Positions 42,591 through 53,710 of a DNA stretch of 64,000 nt are shown here, piece after piece (position 1 is the stretch's first letter; each line of letters opens with the position of its first letter). The stretch spans positions 11,691,201 through 11,755,200 of the forward strand of contig OX365962.1 in the NCBI GenBank assembly GCA_947247005.1. Direction: 5' to 3'. The notes below the pieces were generated by a model. It saw nothing but the letters and a program-made list of their open reading frames with translations. It had not been told where the DNA came from and made no database searches. The position numbers and the translations under genes were made by a program. This DNA comes from Spisula solida (Eukaryota; Mollusca; Bivalvia; Venerida; Mactridae).

Positions 42591-42881
42591 TTATTTTGAC
42601 ACCCCGTGGCCTACATAACTTTTATGTAGTGAAGCTGAACCGTTTGAACTTATCATTCGAAATGGACCACAAAGCGAGCATTTACATTTTCTGTGTATAA
42701 GTTTGCTTAAATTATTTATTTGATTCAGGCGGATAATGTGATTCAAAGAGTTTTCAATTTTATCATCTATTATGGACCCACATGGATAGGACAATAGAGA
42801 CTCAATAACTTTAGTACATGGTCGACCATTTTCGTCTTTACCATGAAATACATTTTGTCTAGTTATGTTAAGGCGACACAT
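42591..42881 (-). CDS. Short unassigned ORF, possible terminal exon (96 aa)
   Basis: The frame reads VIESLLSYPCGSIIDDKIEN, later HRKCKCSLCGPFR, and ends GHGVSK. A splice acceptor (CATAACTAG) within the first codons would make the ATG irrelevant and this a last exon. Composition is less AT-driven than chance ORFs nearby, and the Cys pattern looks selected, but no family is recognised. It could be a decayed transposon exon. Confidence 0.3.
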   Translation of the reverse strand: MCRLNITRQNVFHGKDENGRPCTKVIESLLSYPCGSIIDDKIENSLNHIIRLNQINNLSKLIHRKCKCSLCGPFRMISSNGSASLHKSYVGHGVSK

Positions 42882-43264
42882 TGGTTGTTACAGTTATAAT
42901 AGATATCCATCATGAAAGCATGTCTCCCCTGATCAGAAGACGAGTCCGTGTTTGGATTACCCAAGTTAATGAGCCAGTCTCCAGGAAAACCTGCTATATT
43001 GACATTATGTAATTACTACAAGGTTTTAAAAAGCTTTAAAATAAGAAAAAAATGACAAATCAATCGATTCAATTCTAAGTAATTTATCCATTTATTACTA
43101 TATCTTAGCTTTAAAATGTCTTATGGATTATGTCGAAATCACTTACTTCGTTGCTATGGTGACCAATTTCAGAAAAGTACTCTGATTGAGAAAAACGAGG
43201 AGTAAGTTGTTTAAAACAGTAGTAGGCTTTCTCTAAATGTGAACATTTACAATTTGGATATATA
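42882..43264. other. Non-coding stretch, nothing recognised
   Basis: No supported feature. Confidence 0.4.
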
Positions 43265-43972
43265 TTAGGACAGTTAGGATGATGTGAGAGTTACGCTTTA
43301 TTTTATGTGCACAACCATTGTCTGAACAGATTAAGTATTACAAATTATGTATTAAACATAATTATATTTATTTTGCATCGATATTTTGCGGGTACGAAAC
43401 CATTGACTACGAATAATTTCGGGTACGAATGAGACAAAAAGAAAAAGGGATTCCGGTGCAACTTCCTTCTGCTTTAAACTCTTCCACGCGTTTATAATAC
43501 GAATTAACTAATCAGCTCCGTGGAACAGACTACCTTCTGCTTCTGCCATCGGAGAAAAGCAGCCGTTTTGATATTTTTTATTTACCCACCCTCCAATACC
43601 CAAGTGGAGGAGATAAGTATTGTTACCTCTAATCAGGAGCTGTTCTATTAATTGTGTTATCTAGGCCCTGCTCTAATGCTGAAAAAGGTTCCCTGTATGA
43701 GTGCACTACCGACAGTTACCCAGCGCTTATGCTGTATTTTCACTGATAATGGTTATTAACACGCTTTTTAAATTTCAGTTATACCGCATATGGGAGTGTC
43801 ACTGGTTATTATGCTCACACCCGACAGTTTGGTGGGTAGTAAGCACGATGGTGGGGACATGTACCTAACTTGCGATTTAGTTTAGCATTGAAATTAAAGA
43901 TGTCTATATATTTAACTTTTTAGTAGTTTATTCGACCACTGCGTCACCCTCTGGTTATCCTAACTGGACAAT
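43265..43972. mobile_element. TAGTCCAGTTAGGAT-family element, long copy 2
   Basis: The ends AGGACAGTTAGGAT and ATCCTAACTGGACA are inverted. It shares GCACAACCATTGTCTGAACA and CCACTGCGTCACC with the 211-bp copy at 26925 but has about 500 bp extra. Confidence 0.55.
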
Positions 43973-44004
43973 AACACTATTCTGAATGTACATGGCCGTA
44001 ACTA

Positions 44005-44027
44005 GGGGGGGGGGGGGGGGGGGGGGG
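44005..44027 (+). repeat. Homopolymer run of 23 G
   Basis: It sits just inside the left end of the outer element, where the right end has only CCCCC. It could form a G-quadruplex or be an assembly-sensitive slippage product. Confidence 0.85.
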
Positions 44028-44057
44028 TGCGTCGGGTGCAAACGCCAAAGTAGCCTT

Positions 44058-45127
44058 TTTAGCTCACCTGAGCACGAAGTGCTCAAGGTGAGCTTATGTG
44101 ATCACTCACCGTCCGTCGTCCGTAGTCTGTCCGGGCCAACATCCAATGGTTTATGAGGTTCATTCCGTCCATAATTTTAGTTAAATAAAGAAGGAAATCC
44201 ACATAAACCGGTTTATGTGAAAAAAACACATAAAGATCAAAGGAAAAGCCCCGTAAACCCCAAATGTTGGAACGTCCGTCCGTCCACACTTTCAAATGAT
44301 ATCTCCTCTGAAACCGTTTGACCAATATTGATGAAATTTTGCCTGGATGTTCCTGACATAGGGGGATTTAAAAATTGCTCAAATAAAGTTGATCCATCTA
44401 GAACTCTGGTTGCCATTCAACCAGGTAACAAAACCTTTAAAAAATTTCTTCTAAGAAACCACAAGGCATAGAGCTTAGATACTTAACATGAAGCATTGCG
44501 TGGTAGACCTTTAGCATGATTGCTCAAATCATGACCCCCGGGTCAATATTGGCCCCGCCCCGGGGGTCCCTTAATTTTGTATAAGAGATATATAGAAAAA
44601 ACTTTTAAAATCTTCTTCTCTAGAACCACAAGGCATAGAGCTTAGCTATTTAGCATGTAGCATTGTCTAGTGGATCTCTACCAAGATTGCTCAAATTGTG
44701 ACCCCTGGTCAATATTGGCCCCACCCCAGACATCTCATAATTTTATATAAGAAATATATAGAAAAACTTTAAAAAATCTTCTTCTCTTGAACCACAAGGC
44801 ATACAGTAGAGCTTAGATATTTTGCTAGTAGCAAAGTCTGTTGGACCTTTACCGAGATTGCCCAAATCATGACCCCTGGGTCAATATTGGCCCCACCCCG
44901 TGCCTCCCTTAATTTTACATAAGAGATATATAGAATTTTTTTTTAAAAGACTTCTTCTCTTGAACCGCTTGATGGATCTTCATAGAATTTGGTCTGTAGC
45001 ATCCTAATAAGGTCCTTTCTCAAATTTAGGGCACTTGTCTTCTTTAAGAGGCTAAAGTTTCATATATAAAAATATCATGAGCAAGGTGATTCAGGTGAGC
45101 GATTCAGGGCCATCATGGCCCTCTTGT
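44058..45127 (-). repeat. Hairpin-ended repeat, inverted copy nested in the outer element
   Basis: The left end TTTAGCTCACCTGAGCACGA with CAAGGTGAGCTTATG forms a hairpin, followed by ACCGTCCGTCGTCCG. The right end is AGGGCCATCATGGCCCTCTT. The interior has three or four repeats of ACCACAAGGCATAGAGCTTA and GGTCAATATTGGCCCC. Confidence 0.75.
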
Positions 45128-45129
45128 CT

Positions 45130-45448
45130 GTGAGTTATAAACTTTGGATTTTTTTCAAGTTCGCTTCGCTTGCAAATTAGTTTTTCTACCTTAGAACGGG
45201 TCTAGGGCATGCTTTCAGATAAACAAAATGCATTTTTTCTAGCTCGCTTCGCTCGCCCAGTCAGTATCTGAGAAAATTTACAGGTATCTCTCTTGTGTTA
45301 CTAGGCTGAAGAGTGCATGTGTTTTCTTCTAGCCGGCATGCTGTTCAGATCAACAATGCATCTTTTGTGGGTGTAATTTATAAATTTTGCATTTTTTTCA
45401 AGCTCGCTTCACTCGCAAAATAAACTTTTTAAGTCAATTACTTAATAC
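45130..45448. repeat. CTCGCTTCGCTCGC minisatellite, left part
   Basis: Three degenerate units of about 100 bp, each with GCATTTTTT and then AGCTCGCTTCGCTCG. The array continues at 49930-50470 on the other side of the 4.5-kb insertion. Confidence 0.7.
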
Positions 45449-45469
45449 GTCCCAAACAAAAAAAATGTG

Positions 45470-45840
45470 AGAATGAATGACTACAATAAATGATAAACAC
45501 ATGATACATTTGAAAGGCATTTGATAGTAACCCAAATCCCATGCAAATGAGCTAACAAATGACTAAACAAATCATAAACAAATCATACTAACGAAAGATT
45601 AACAAATCATACATGAAAAGGGAAGGTTAATAAATGTATAACAAATGCCCTCATTTGAAAACCGTCCATGGGTATGATTTTTTAGTCATTCATTCAATGA
45701 ATGACTAACAAATCATACTAATGAATGACTAGCAAATCATACTAATAAATGACTAACAAATCATACTAATGAATGACTAGCAAATCATACTAATAAATGA
45801 CTAACAAATCATACTAATGATTGACTAGCAAATCTACTTT
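45470..45840. repeat. Left subterminal array, AATGACTAACAAATCATACT units
   Basis: Units of about 21-24 bp, up to a dozen, most regular at 45690-45835. Confidence 0.75.
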
Positions 45841-46559
45841 AATTGATTATAACACATGTATGTCCCATGAAGCCATGCCCACAAATACGACAACAATAAC
45901 TGTAATATTGAAATCATGTTGATAATAGCTGTTATTTGATATTACAGCTGTGTTTCTACCAGAATGGGCTCGCACTATTTTCGTTCTAAATAAGGAGGTA
46001 CACATTTTTGTAATTAAAAAATAAATCAAAGGGAAACACTTAATTTGTATCATATGTATATTTCTATGTGAGAAAGAACACACTTGGGCAATAGCATGCA
46101 ATTCGGACAAATTTCCTTAACATTAAATACTCACAATTAATAGATTGTGTAAAAAGCAGTCGCTGCTTACAGTACCATATAGTTTTAATGTCTTCAGGTT
46201 TTTAAATAACCCTACCACTATTAATACTTGTACTTTAATCCATTGTTATCCATCCATCATTGTCGCGAATATATATTTATTGTCGTCAATTGAATATAAG
46301 GCACTAATCTGCAATGTCTTCAAAATTTAATTTCATGCTTTTATTTGTTCTTTTCCTGGTTGAGAATCAAATCTTCAGCCTCAGTGATGCACCAATAATA
46401 TGAACACCATAGCCTGAAATGAATGAGATAACTAAAATTCAAATACAAGGCATTAAAGGCATGATACTTCGAGCCCAGACACCCAACATCTAAATCTGAT
46501 GGTGACCTTATAATATAGGTCTGCATGTAACACTTTTACATGTAGAAATCATCAAATAT

Positions 46560-46760
46560 GAAGATGTGATCACAGAACACAGATGTCCCGACTGCCATTT
46601 ACATGTAATTAATAATTATGTGAAGGGAAATAACTCTGTTTATACTTGGCAAATATATCTGATTCAAAGAACAGTTTGGGACAGACAGCATGGACAGACG
46701 GACAACAGAGATAGACAAGGGCAAATCAAGGTTGGTGGGGGCATTATTAAGAAAAAAGTA
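46560..46760. repeat. Fragment of a GGACAGACGGACAAC-type dispersed repeat
   Basis: GGACAGACAGCATGGACAGA and GGTTGGTGGGGGCATTATTA resemble the tails of bivalve dispersed repeats. It lies inside the 4.5-kb element. Confidence 0.4.
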
Positions 46761-49067
46761 CCCACCATAAATGCTCATTTATTACTTAACTTTTCCATAT
46801 TTCATATACTTTACCTCATAATTAACTTTCCTCAATGTTCATGATAATAATGAAATAATGCATGTTTAATTACATTAATTACTATCAACAGAAATTTATT
46901 TTACATGAATCGGTCTTACCTTTGATTGCTTCCATTTTTGTCTTGTGCGGAGTAACAACATGAATAAGCTCTTAATCTGTAGAGTTTCCCTTTAATTGAT
47001 GCACTATTTGCCTTCATAGCAAACAATCACTGTAACAAATGACTTATGATATAAGAAATAAATAGGAAGATTGATTAGAAAAATGGAGTAAAATTTCTAA
47101 ACTAAAGTCTCATTTAAATATTATTCTGATTAGATTTCTAAAATAAATTCTTAAATTGTTGTGATACTGCAAAAATTACTTTATAACAACATCTTAAATA
47201 ACTTTAATGTGTATACATGCATAGCACACTAGTATCATAAGTTTTTAAAGCTCATAATCATAATAAAGTTTTACATTTAAACTTTTAAGATTCATTTCAT
47301 AATTCATTATGAGGAAAAAACAAGCAAACAACTTACCAGACAATCAGATGATAGTTCCATTATAATGTTACACTTTCTCCCCGTTCTTGATAATCATGAA
47401 TTTATTGACACTCCGAAGCTCATGTCCTCAGTGAAAAAATGCATAGCAAACATGAAGAAATCTACTATCGAACACAATAAACAATTTATTAACCTAGATT
47501 TGAAACTGACTTTTAAATATCTCGTCAGGAAACCGTTGCGAGCACTGACCAAGAGAGTCTATTTCAAAACTGTGGAGATTGTTTCCAAATCATGTCTATT
47601 AAAATGTGTTAAATATTCCTCATAGATCAATTCAGTGTAAAGGGAGTGGGATTTATTACTTATACAATTTATATTTATGTTTTTCATTGTACAGATTGAT
47701 GTGATCATGTAATGTTTTCAAAGCAATAATTTCTTAAACCTCCTACACTTTGTAATAGATTCACCCACTTCGACAAGGCTTATCAGCTAGATTTTATAAA
47801 CCGTCTGTTCATTCTCCACAATTCAGCCAATGTGTTTACACACTAGTAATTCTTAGTCTCGAGAGGTTATTTTATAGCCTTCATGGTTTATTTGTCTAGT
47901 GATTGTATCTTCTAGGGATGATTGTAAATTAACTATTCACAGTACTATTTCAGAAGGATATATAATAACTCTGTGAAGTGTATGGAAAGGGCATCCCAGT
48001 TCATGTAAAATAATAATTTGGGAACTGCTGAGACTAGAAATTGTTGAAATAAGTGATAGGGTCAAAATTAACTGCAATCTCATTAAACCCATCTCCACAA
48101 GGTATACTGATGTGAGGGTTGGTAACTTACTATTGGGAAGATTGTATTACCTGCACACAGTGTAAATTAAATGCAAATTAATATTGTTTAATTGATCATT
48201 ATTAATAATTGACATGTATTGTACCATTGTCAATCATTTACAATTAAAATTGTTATGTGATGATAATGAATGTATGAATTAATATACATGTAGTTATATG
48301 AATTTAATGAATGTATGAAATAGAATAGTGAATAGTGAATATAGAAAATCAAATATATGTGCCAGATAAACTTTTTGGTTAAATTCTTTTTCTCTGAGAG
48401 ATGAAATTTACAAGTCCAAAATTCTGCTCCGTAAAAATGACTAAAATTCCATAAAATTTGCTAAGTCTAATATTACCCTCCATGAAAATGACAAAGTTAA
48501 AAATTCCGCCTCAAATTCCGCTTTGCATTAATGTTGGAAGTTTACATTCAGTAGTATTACGCCCGGAACCGATTTTCCCCCCAAAGAGTTCCGTGCGTAA
48601 AAATTATTCCCCTGTTGTCTGGGCGGAATTCAATCATTACGTGCCAATTCCGCCTCTATTCCGCCCGGAATCCGTCTCATTATTTCGTACAGGAACATAC
48701 CAACATTCAATATCCCAATCTTGTATGGACCAGTCCAATAATTCAGGCAAATCTCTTTGTTCAGAAAATGGACTAGCTCAAGCCAAAGCTGTGGGGTACC
48801 ATTGGGGGATATAGACACTATAATATTGTTCTTATCATTAAGAACAACACAATGATCTTATCTCAACACTTCCTTTGACCCATTAGGTACCACCTGAATA
48901 TGCCACAATCTCGCACATATTTGTTAGCCAGCAGGGAGTAGGTGTATGCATATTTATTCCAGTTGATTGTAGAGTTCCATGCAATCATACACAGCAAATT
49001 ACAAACAGCAATTATTTTCGGTGTATTTTAATATTTTATGTTGTATTTTGTAATTTTGGTGCTTTAT
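46761..49067. other. Interior of the 4.5-kb element, no recognised gene
   Basis: AT-rich. The ORF at 47365-47625 (86 aa, Lys-rich) and the one at 48458-48814 (118 aa, Pro/Ser-rich, made of ATTCCGCC-like words) were examined and show no domain. Neither is called. Confidence 0.4.
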
Positions 49068-49300
49068 TAGTTCCCTACCGGTTTTCAACCGGAGGGAACT
49101 ATAAGTTTGCCGTCCGTCTGTCTGTCCGTTATTCCGTCAAAAATCCGATCCTGACAGAACTTTACAGTTTCTAAGCTACGCTTAAGAAACTTGGCATGTA
49201 GATAGGGGGCAATAAGGGGATTATGCACGTCAAAATATTTTTTTATTTGGACAAAAATTGTGGTTTCCATGGAAACAGAAATATTGAACATTATTCAATT
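49068..49300. repeat. TTAGTTCCCTACCGG dispersed repeat, copy 1
   Basis: TTAGTTCCCTACCGGTTTTC, CCGTCCGTCTGTCTGTCCGT, GATAGGGGGCAATAAGGGGA and GCACGTCAAA occur in the same order at 63668-63900. Confidence 0.75.
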
Positions 49301-49499
49301 ATATCTTAATGACTTGTGGAGTATATTATATGTGCCAAATGTCTCCTATAGATCTAGTTCAATGATGAAGTTATGTGCATTTGAATTGTTTTATATGGTG
49401 TTACGTGTGTGCATGTACATAAATGCGACAGAAATAAAGAATATTTACTATACAAACTGTACCTGCACTTTGAAGTTAAACGTGTGATGAACAAATCGC

Positions 49500-49910
49500 G
49501 CACAACATACACAGGCATAATGTATAAGTGTAATGAGTGACATATAAATCATACACTGTAGAAGTCTATTTCCAATGAGTTATCAGCAAATCTCAAATCT
49601 AGGAGTTTATGTCCAATGAATGACTAACAAATTACATCTGCGAAATATACAAGTTCAATGAGTGATAAACAAATCTCGAATCTAGCAGTCAATGTCCAAT
49701 GAATGACTAACAAATTACATCTGCGAACGATACAAGTTCAATGAGTTATAAGCAAATTGCATGATTCAAATGAATGTAAAACAAATCACTTCCATAAAAC
49801 TAGCATTTGTTTATCTTTCATTAAATGAATGACTTACAAATGCCATTAATGAATGATAAAAACATGATTTGTTAGTAATTTGTTCATCATTTTGGTGGCA
49901 TTTGTTACAC
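49500..49910. repeat. Right subterminal array of the 4.5-kb element
   Basis: CCAATGAATGACTAACAAAT and TTCAATGAGTGATAAACAAA recur about eight times with TCTAG-type spacers. Two longer units of about 110 bp are nearly identical (49575-49680, 49685-49760). Confidence 0.7.
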
Positions 49911-49929
49911 ATTTTTTTTGTTTGGGGTA

Positions 49930-50470
49930 CCTTCTAGTTTAGAACTAGCCTGTGATATGATGTTTAGATAAGCTATGCATTTTTTCTTGATCGCTTCGCT
50001 TACTCATTATTTATAACAATGAATAGTATAAACTAGAGAAAGGGTTTGTGTGGTATGCTTCAGTCAGATGCTATATATGTATTTTTCTTCTAGCTCGCTG
50101 CATGTTTATCTATTTTTTACAGTGAATTGTATAAGGTAGAGAAAGGGTTTATGGCATATGCATCAGTCAGACAAACAGTGCAAGTTTCTTCTAATTCGCT
50201 TCTCTCGCACAATCGGTCAGTAATTAATTAACATCACGTGGAGAACAAGTGTGTGCTTCATGCGGCTCAGATAACCGTATTAATGCATTTTTTTTCGAGC
50301 TCGCTACGCTCGCTAAATAACAATAGAGAACAAATTGGGGGGTCCATGCAGCTCAAATAAGAATTGGATATTTTCTAGCTCTCTTCGAAATAATGTCAAT
50401 AGAAGAACGAATTTGTGTTGGTATAGTAGGCATCTCATATAAACAATGAATTCTAAAGCGCTTCGCTTGC
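49930..50470. repeat. CTCGCTTCGCTCGC minisatellite, right part
   Basis: About five degenerate units of roughly 100 bp with GCATTTTTT, CTCGCTNCGCTCGC and AGAGAAAGGGTTTGTG words. Confidence 0.7.
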
Positions 50471-50617
50471 ACCTGACCATGAATGTACTATGCAATAAGC
50501 CACAACCTCCGTCAGCAGGAGGGACTGCTCTACTCCCCCTCATTATCCAAACACCCCCGTCACCTTTTCAAGACCTGATTTCGCACCCCCTTTTGAAAAA
50601 TCCTAGTTACGGCCATG

Positions 50618-51154
50618 ATGTAATACTGCAATTTAGGTAGTTTAGCATGATTTAGAAAGCCACATGGGGGTGAAAAAGTACTTTGGTCTGTCAATAAACC
50701 TGTACAGTAAGCATATATCTGATGTTGACATGCGCGTGTGTATCTCGTAAAATTGCACTATGCTAATTAATGTTAATTATTCATAAATATCCTTTTACGT
50801 ATATGTTAATTAATTAATCAACAATGACCATAAGATAAAGTATTGGCCATTATTCATAATTATGTCACATTGACTCCTACGAGTATGCATATTGAATAAT
50901 AAATAATAATAATACATATCTAACGAATGCTTTATTTATTTCTTTTTTATGACGTCATCGGCTTTAAGTACTGGCTATAATATCATTATTCCGGTCCACC
51001 TGCGCAATCGGTTTTCTGTGAACTCGGCAATAAACTTCTAGTCGACTGATATAGAAGGATCTGACCCAGTAACCAAGTCAGGATAATATGGTCAGTGTAA
51101 TGTGTCCCAGAAACATACCAACAGTACAGCGTATAAAAAAGATCATATTTAATC
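50618..51154. other. Non-coding stretch, nothing recognised
   Basis: No supported feature. Confidence 0.4.
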
Positions 51155-51260
51155 AGACAGGAAAGGCAGCACTCAACTCAACCAGCCGAGCACAGTAAAC
51201 ATTGCCCAACTGAGCACAGAAAACATAAAACACATACAAGGCACAATGCCCAATTAAAAA
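51155..51260 (+). repeat. GGCAGCACTCAAC-family repeat, well-kept copy
   Basis: GGAAAGGCAGCACTCAACTC, GAGCACAGAAAACATAAAAC and ACAAGGCACAATGCCCAA. The CCAACTGAGCACAG segment is partly duplicated. Confidence 0.75.
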
Positions 51261-51279
51261 GTAAATATACAATTTAACC

Positions 51280-51400
51280 TTATCACTGCATCATTTCTTG
51301 CGAAGCTATTTAAATCAACTTGTATTACTTATAGCGAGCAAAATCACCTGTAACTTCCGGTCACTATATGACTTATTGGGAGACTACAGTATACAGTCCA
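51280..51400. repeat. CACTATATGACTTATTGGGA repeat, copy 1 (partial)
   Basis: Shares ACTTCCGGTCACTATATGAC and TTATTGGGAGACTA with longer copies at 52194-52371 and 55502-55690. Confidence 0.55.
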
Positions 51401-51955
51401 GCCCCAGCATTAATATATTTGCTGAGTGGCTGGCCACTGTACCTCCATACGAACGAACTTTAACTTAGCACTGTATATTCTGTTACTCTTTGCACCTAAT
51501 GGGATTTTCTCATTTTTAACTTTTAATTCTCTGCTCCTGACTGCATCTCCCATTTATAATATGTCTATGGATTTACCCTGTAAACAGAATGATGAACTAT
51601 ATAATTTGTCCAACTCTAAGCAATACGATACGATACGATATTGTAAAATATGTATTGCGTAAAAGATAAATACATATATATATGCTTACAGCAAACACTA
51701 TTATATACAAACAGACAGTAGGCAGAAGTGACAAGATTTTCTGAAGATCAGCCTTAATGTTTATTCGACTTTTTCAACCAATCAGCGGCCCGGGCTTCCG
51801 TCTAACAATCCTTGAAGAACCTTCTACATTTCACACAAAAATGCTTTTCAACGAACAATGACGAATGGAATCGAACGTGGAAACAACAGCTTAGTATGAC
51901 TTTGTTGTGCGAAATTTGTGTTTCTTTTAATTTGGTCTACATCTAAATGCATTTA

Positions 51956-52134
51956 CAATACAACCTCTTTAGAACAACACCCCTTGGGAGCAGCAAATGT
52001 TGGTCTTTGTTTAGAGGTTGTTGCTGTACAGAGGTTAAATTTATAGTAAAAAGTGACTTAGAGAAAATGTTGAATGTGTTGTTACACAGAGGTTGTTGCT
52101 CTACAGAGGGCCGCGGCTCCGGGAGGCTGTACTG
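51956..52134. mobile_element. Pogo/Tigger-type MITE, compact copy
   Basis: The ends CAATACAACCTCTTTAGAAC and GGGAGGCTGTACTG are imperfect inverted repeats flanked by TA (51954-51955, 52135-52136). It contains GAGGTTGTTGCTGTACAGAG, the same text as the array unit at 19027-19640. Confidence 0.7.
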
Positions 52135-52193
52135 TACGTAATTCCATTTTTTGCAAAGGTTTTGCAGAAATTTGAGACCACTACATGTACTAC

Positions 52194-52371
52194 TTTCACA
52201 GCGTATAAACCTAATCACTGTATGACTTATTGTGATACTATACATTTCAATGTGTACGACTTTTTGTGAGTAAAAGCATATGCTATTTCCGATCACTATA
52301 TCACTTATTGGAAGACTATACAATTCAACGTTTATGCTTCATTGCGATAACCGGAAATTGACCTCGTTTAT
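52194..52371. repeat. CACTATATGACTTATTGGGA repeat, copy 2
   Basis: ACAGCGTATAAACC, ATCACTGTATGACTTATTGT, TTCCGATCACTATAT and ATTGCGATAACCGGA occur in the order seen at 55502-55690. Confidence 0.65.
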
Positions 52372-53354
52372 TTATTTATTTTTTGACATTTTTTTATTTT
52401 CATAAGACATATTATGCAGGTGTACACATATACGTAATATACAAACAATTTTGACAATATAAAGTGTGTGAAATTTATTCAAGACATAGTCGGAACTCTT
52501 TATAATATCATTCATAAATGTTATTATGATTTTTGTAGTATAGATAGTAAGAAGTAAGGGGAAGAGTTAGGAGGTCAGTCGCTTAAACCCCTTTCACAAT
52601 TGTCGTAGGAATTTATTCATTGCTCGACGCTTGCGAATCTATGACTCGTTTGTTAATACAGTGACTTTACATAAATTATCATCAGATACTATAGGTCTGA
52701 ATCTAAGTAAACGGAACATTAACTTTAAAATAGTATGTTTTGGGGCATCCCCATACATCAGCGGTTAATCAAGTTCCAAGACTAGCGCTGATCATTTCAA
52801 ATCAGGAGACTGAGGGGCTGGCGGGTTGAGGTCAGTATATTGTTATTCAATATATGTAGCCTTGTGGCCTATAAGTTAAAAATATCAAAGGTCCATAATT
52901 CTGGTAAGAAAAGACACAACGAAAATTCCATCCTTTACAGTCGAGGTTGTTTATCTGTGAAGGTTACTAATACTCTTTAAATCATCACTGATAATTGCAA
53001 TGTCTATGCTATGCATGTGTGTTTATTGATGATCTAGAGTTATCTCCGGCGAACTGTACATACGTGCGTTTTTTCATTGTTGTTGTTTATTGTGTGGTTT
53101 GTTAATCTGTTTTTCTTTTCCAGTGGACCATATTGAAAATTGATATTACTGTCAAGTATGTTATCCACAATAAATAAAGTCGTTATTATTATTATTATTA
53201 TGGCACTGTAGTCACACCACCTGATCACCGCATCACCAACTGTCACCGTGAGATTCTTCAAGGCTTCACTGGTATTTTATTCACTGTACAAACTGGATTA
53301 CCGCTGGTTTGTCTGCGTTTATTTTCAGCAAATTGTCTTTCATCCCTGGCAAGA
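52372..53354. other. Non-coding stretch with an ATT microsatellite
   Basis: TTATTATTATTATTATTA at about 53183-53202. Nothing else is recognised. Confidence 0.45.
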
Positions 53355-53507
53355 TATCGCTGGCTTAGAATTCGAAGGTCGAAAGTACTACTTACGACCT
53401 TTTAAGACTCATGCATAATTGAAATCTGCATCTCAAGGCGCTTCTTATGAGCCTATTTTCTTGAAAATCAGAAGTGGTCGTGTTAACCAAACTGAAGTTT
53501 AAAAAGC
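53355..53507. mobile_element. GCTGGCTTAGAA-family MITE, copy 4, truncated
   Basis: Starts TATCGCTGGCTTAGAATTCG and follows the family to AACCAAACTGAAGTT, then stops without the right end. Confidence 0.7.
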
Positions 53508-53514
53508 GCTTAAA

Positions 53515-53710
53515 TAAGTCGTTCCTACAAGTTATAAAACATTTTCTACCCTCAATTTACTCGTTCCCTCAATATAAAATATATTTTCTACCCTTTAATA
53601 AGTCGTTCCCACAAGTTATAAAATATTTGCTACCCTCAATTAACTAGTTCCCACAAGATTAAAAAATATTTTCTACCCACAAATAAGTTGTTCCCACAAC
53701 TTAAAAAAAT
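53515..53710. repeat. Tandem repeat of about 60 bp
   Basis: Three to four units of TTCTACCCTCAATTAACTCG-like text with GTTCCCACAAGTTATAAAAT. Confidence 0.75.

Larger units (their letters stand above)
45451..49926. mobile_element. 4.5-kb element with subterminal arrays, inserted in the minisatellite
   Basis: The ends CCCAAACAAAAAAAATGTG and CACATTTTTTTTGTTTGGG are exact 19-bp inverted repeats. Just inside each lie arrays of AATGAATGACTAACAAATCA-type units (45470-45840, 49500-49910) in opposite sense. No transposase is recognised; ORFs of 86 and 118 aa (47365-47625, 48458-48814) have no known domain. Only a possible 2-bp GT duplication flanks it. CACTA-like elements have subterminal arrays, but the ends here do not start CACTA, so the class is open. 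Confidence 0.65.
43991..50617. mobile_element. Outer element of a three-level nest, with 5-bp ATGTA target duplication
   Basis: The ends CATGGCCGTAACTAGG and CCTAGTTACGGCCATG are exact complements. ATGTA lies directly outside both (43986-43990 and 50618-50622). Near each end is a GGGGGTGC/GCACCCCC block; on the left this is a 23-G run (44005-44027). The element's own sequence is about 1.1 kb and includes the CTCGCTTCGCTCGC minisatellite. The rest is two insertions, 44058-45127 and 45451-49926. Confidence 0.75.

Noticed and set aside
47365..47625. 86-aa Lys-rich ORF
   Set aside because: Length is within chance expectation for this base composition and no motif is seen.
48458..48814. 118-aa ORF within the 4.5-kb element
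   Set aside because: Built from repeated ATTCCGCC-like words, with no domain or conserved motif, so not called as a transposase remnant.
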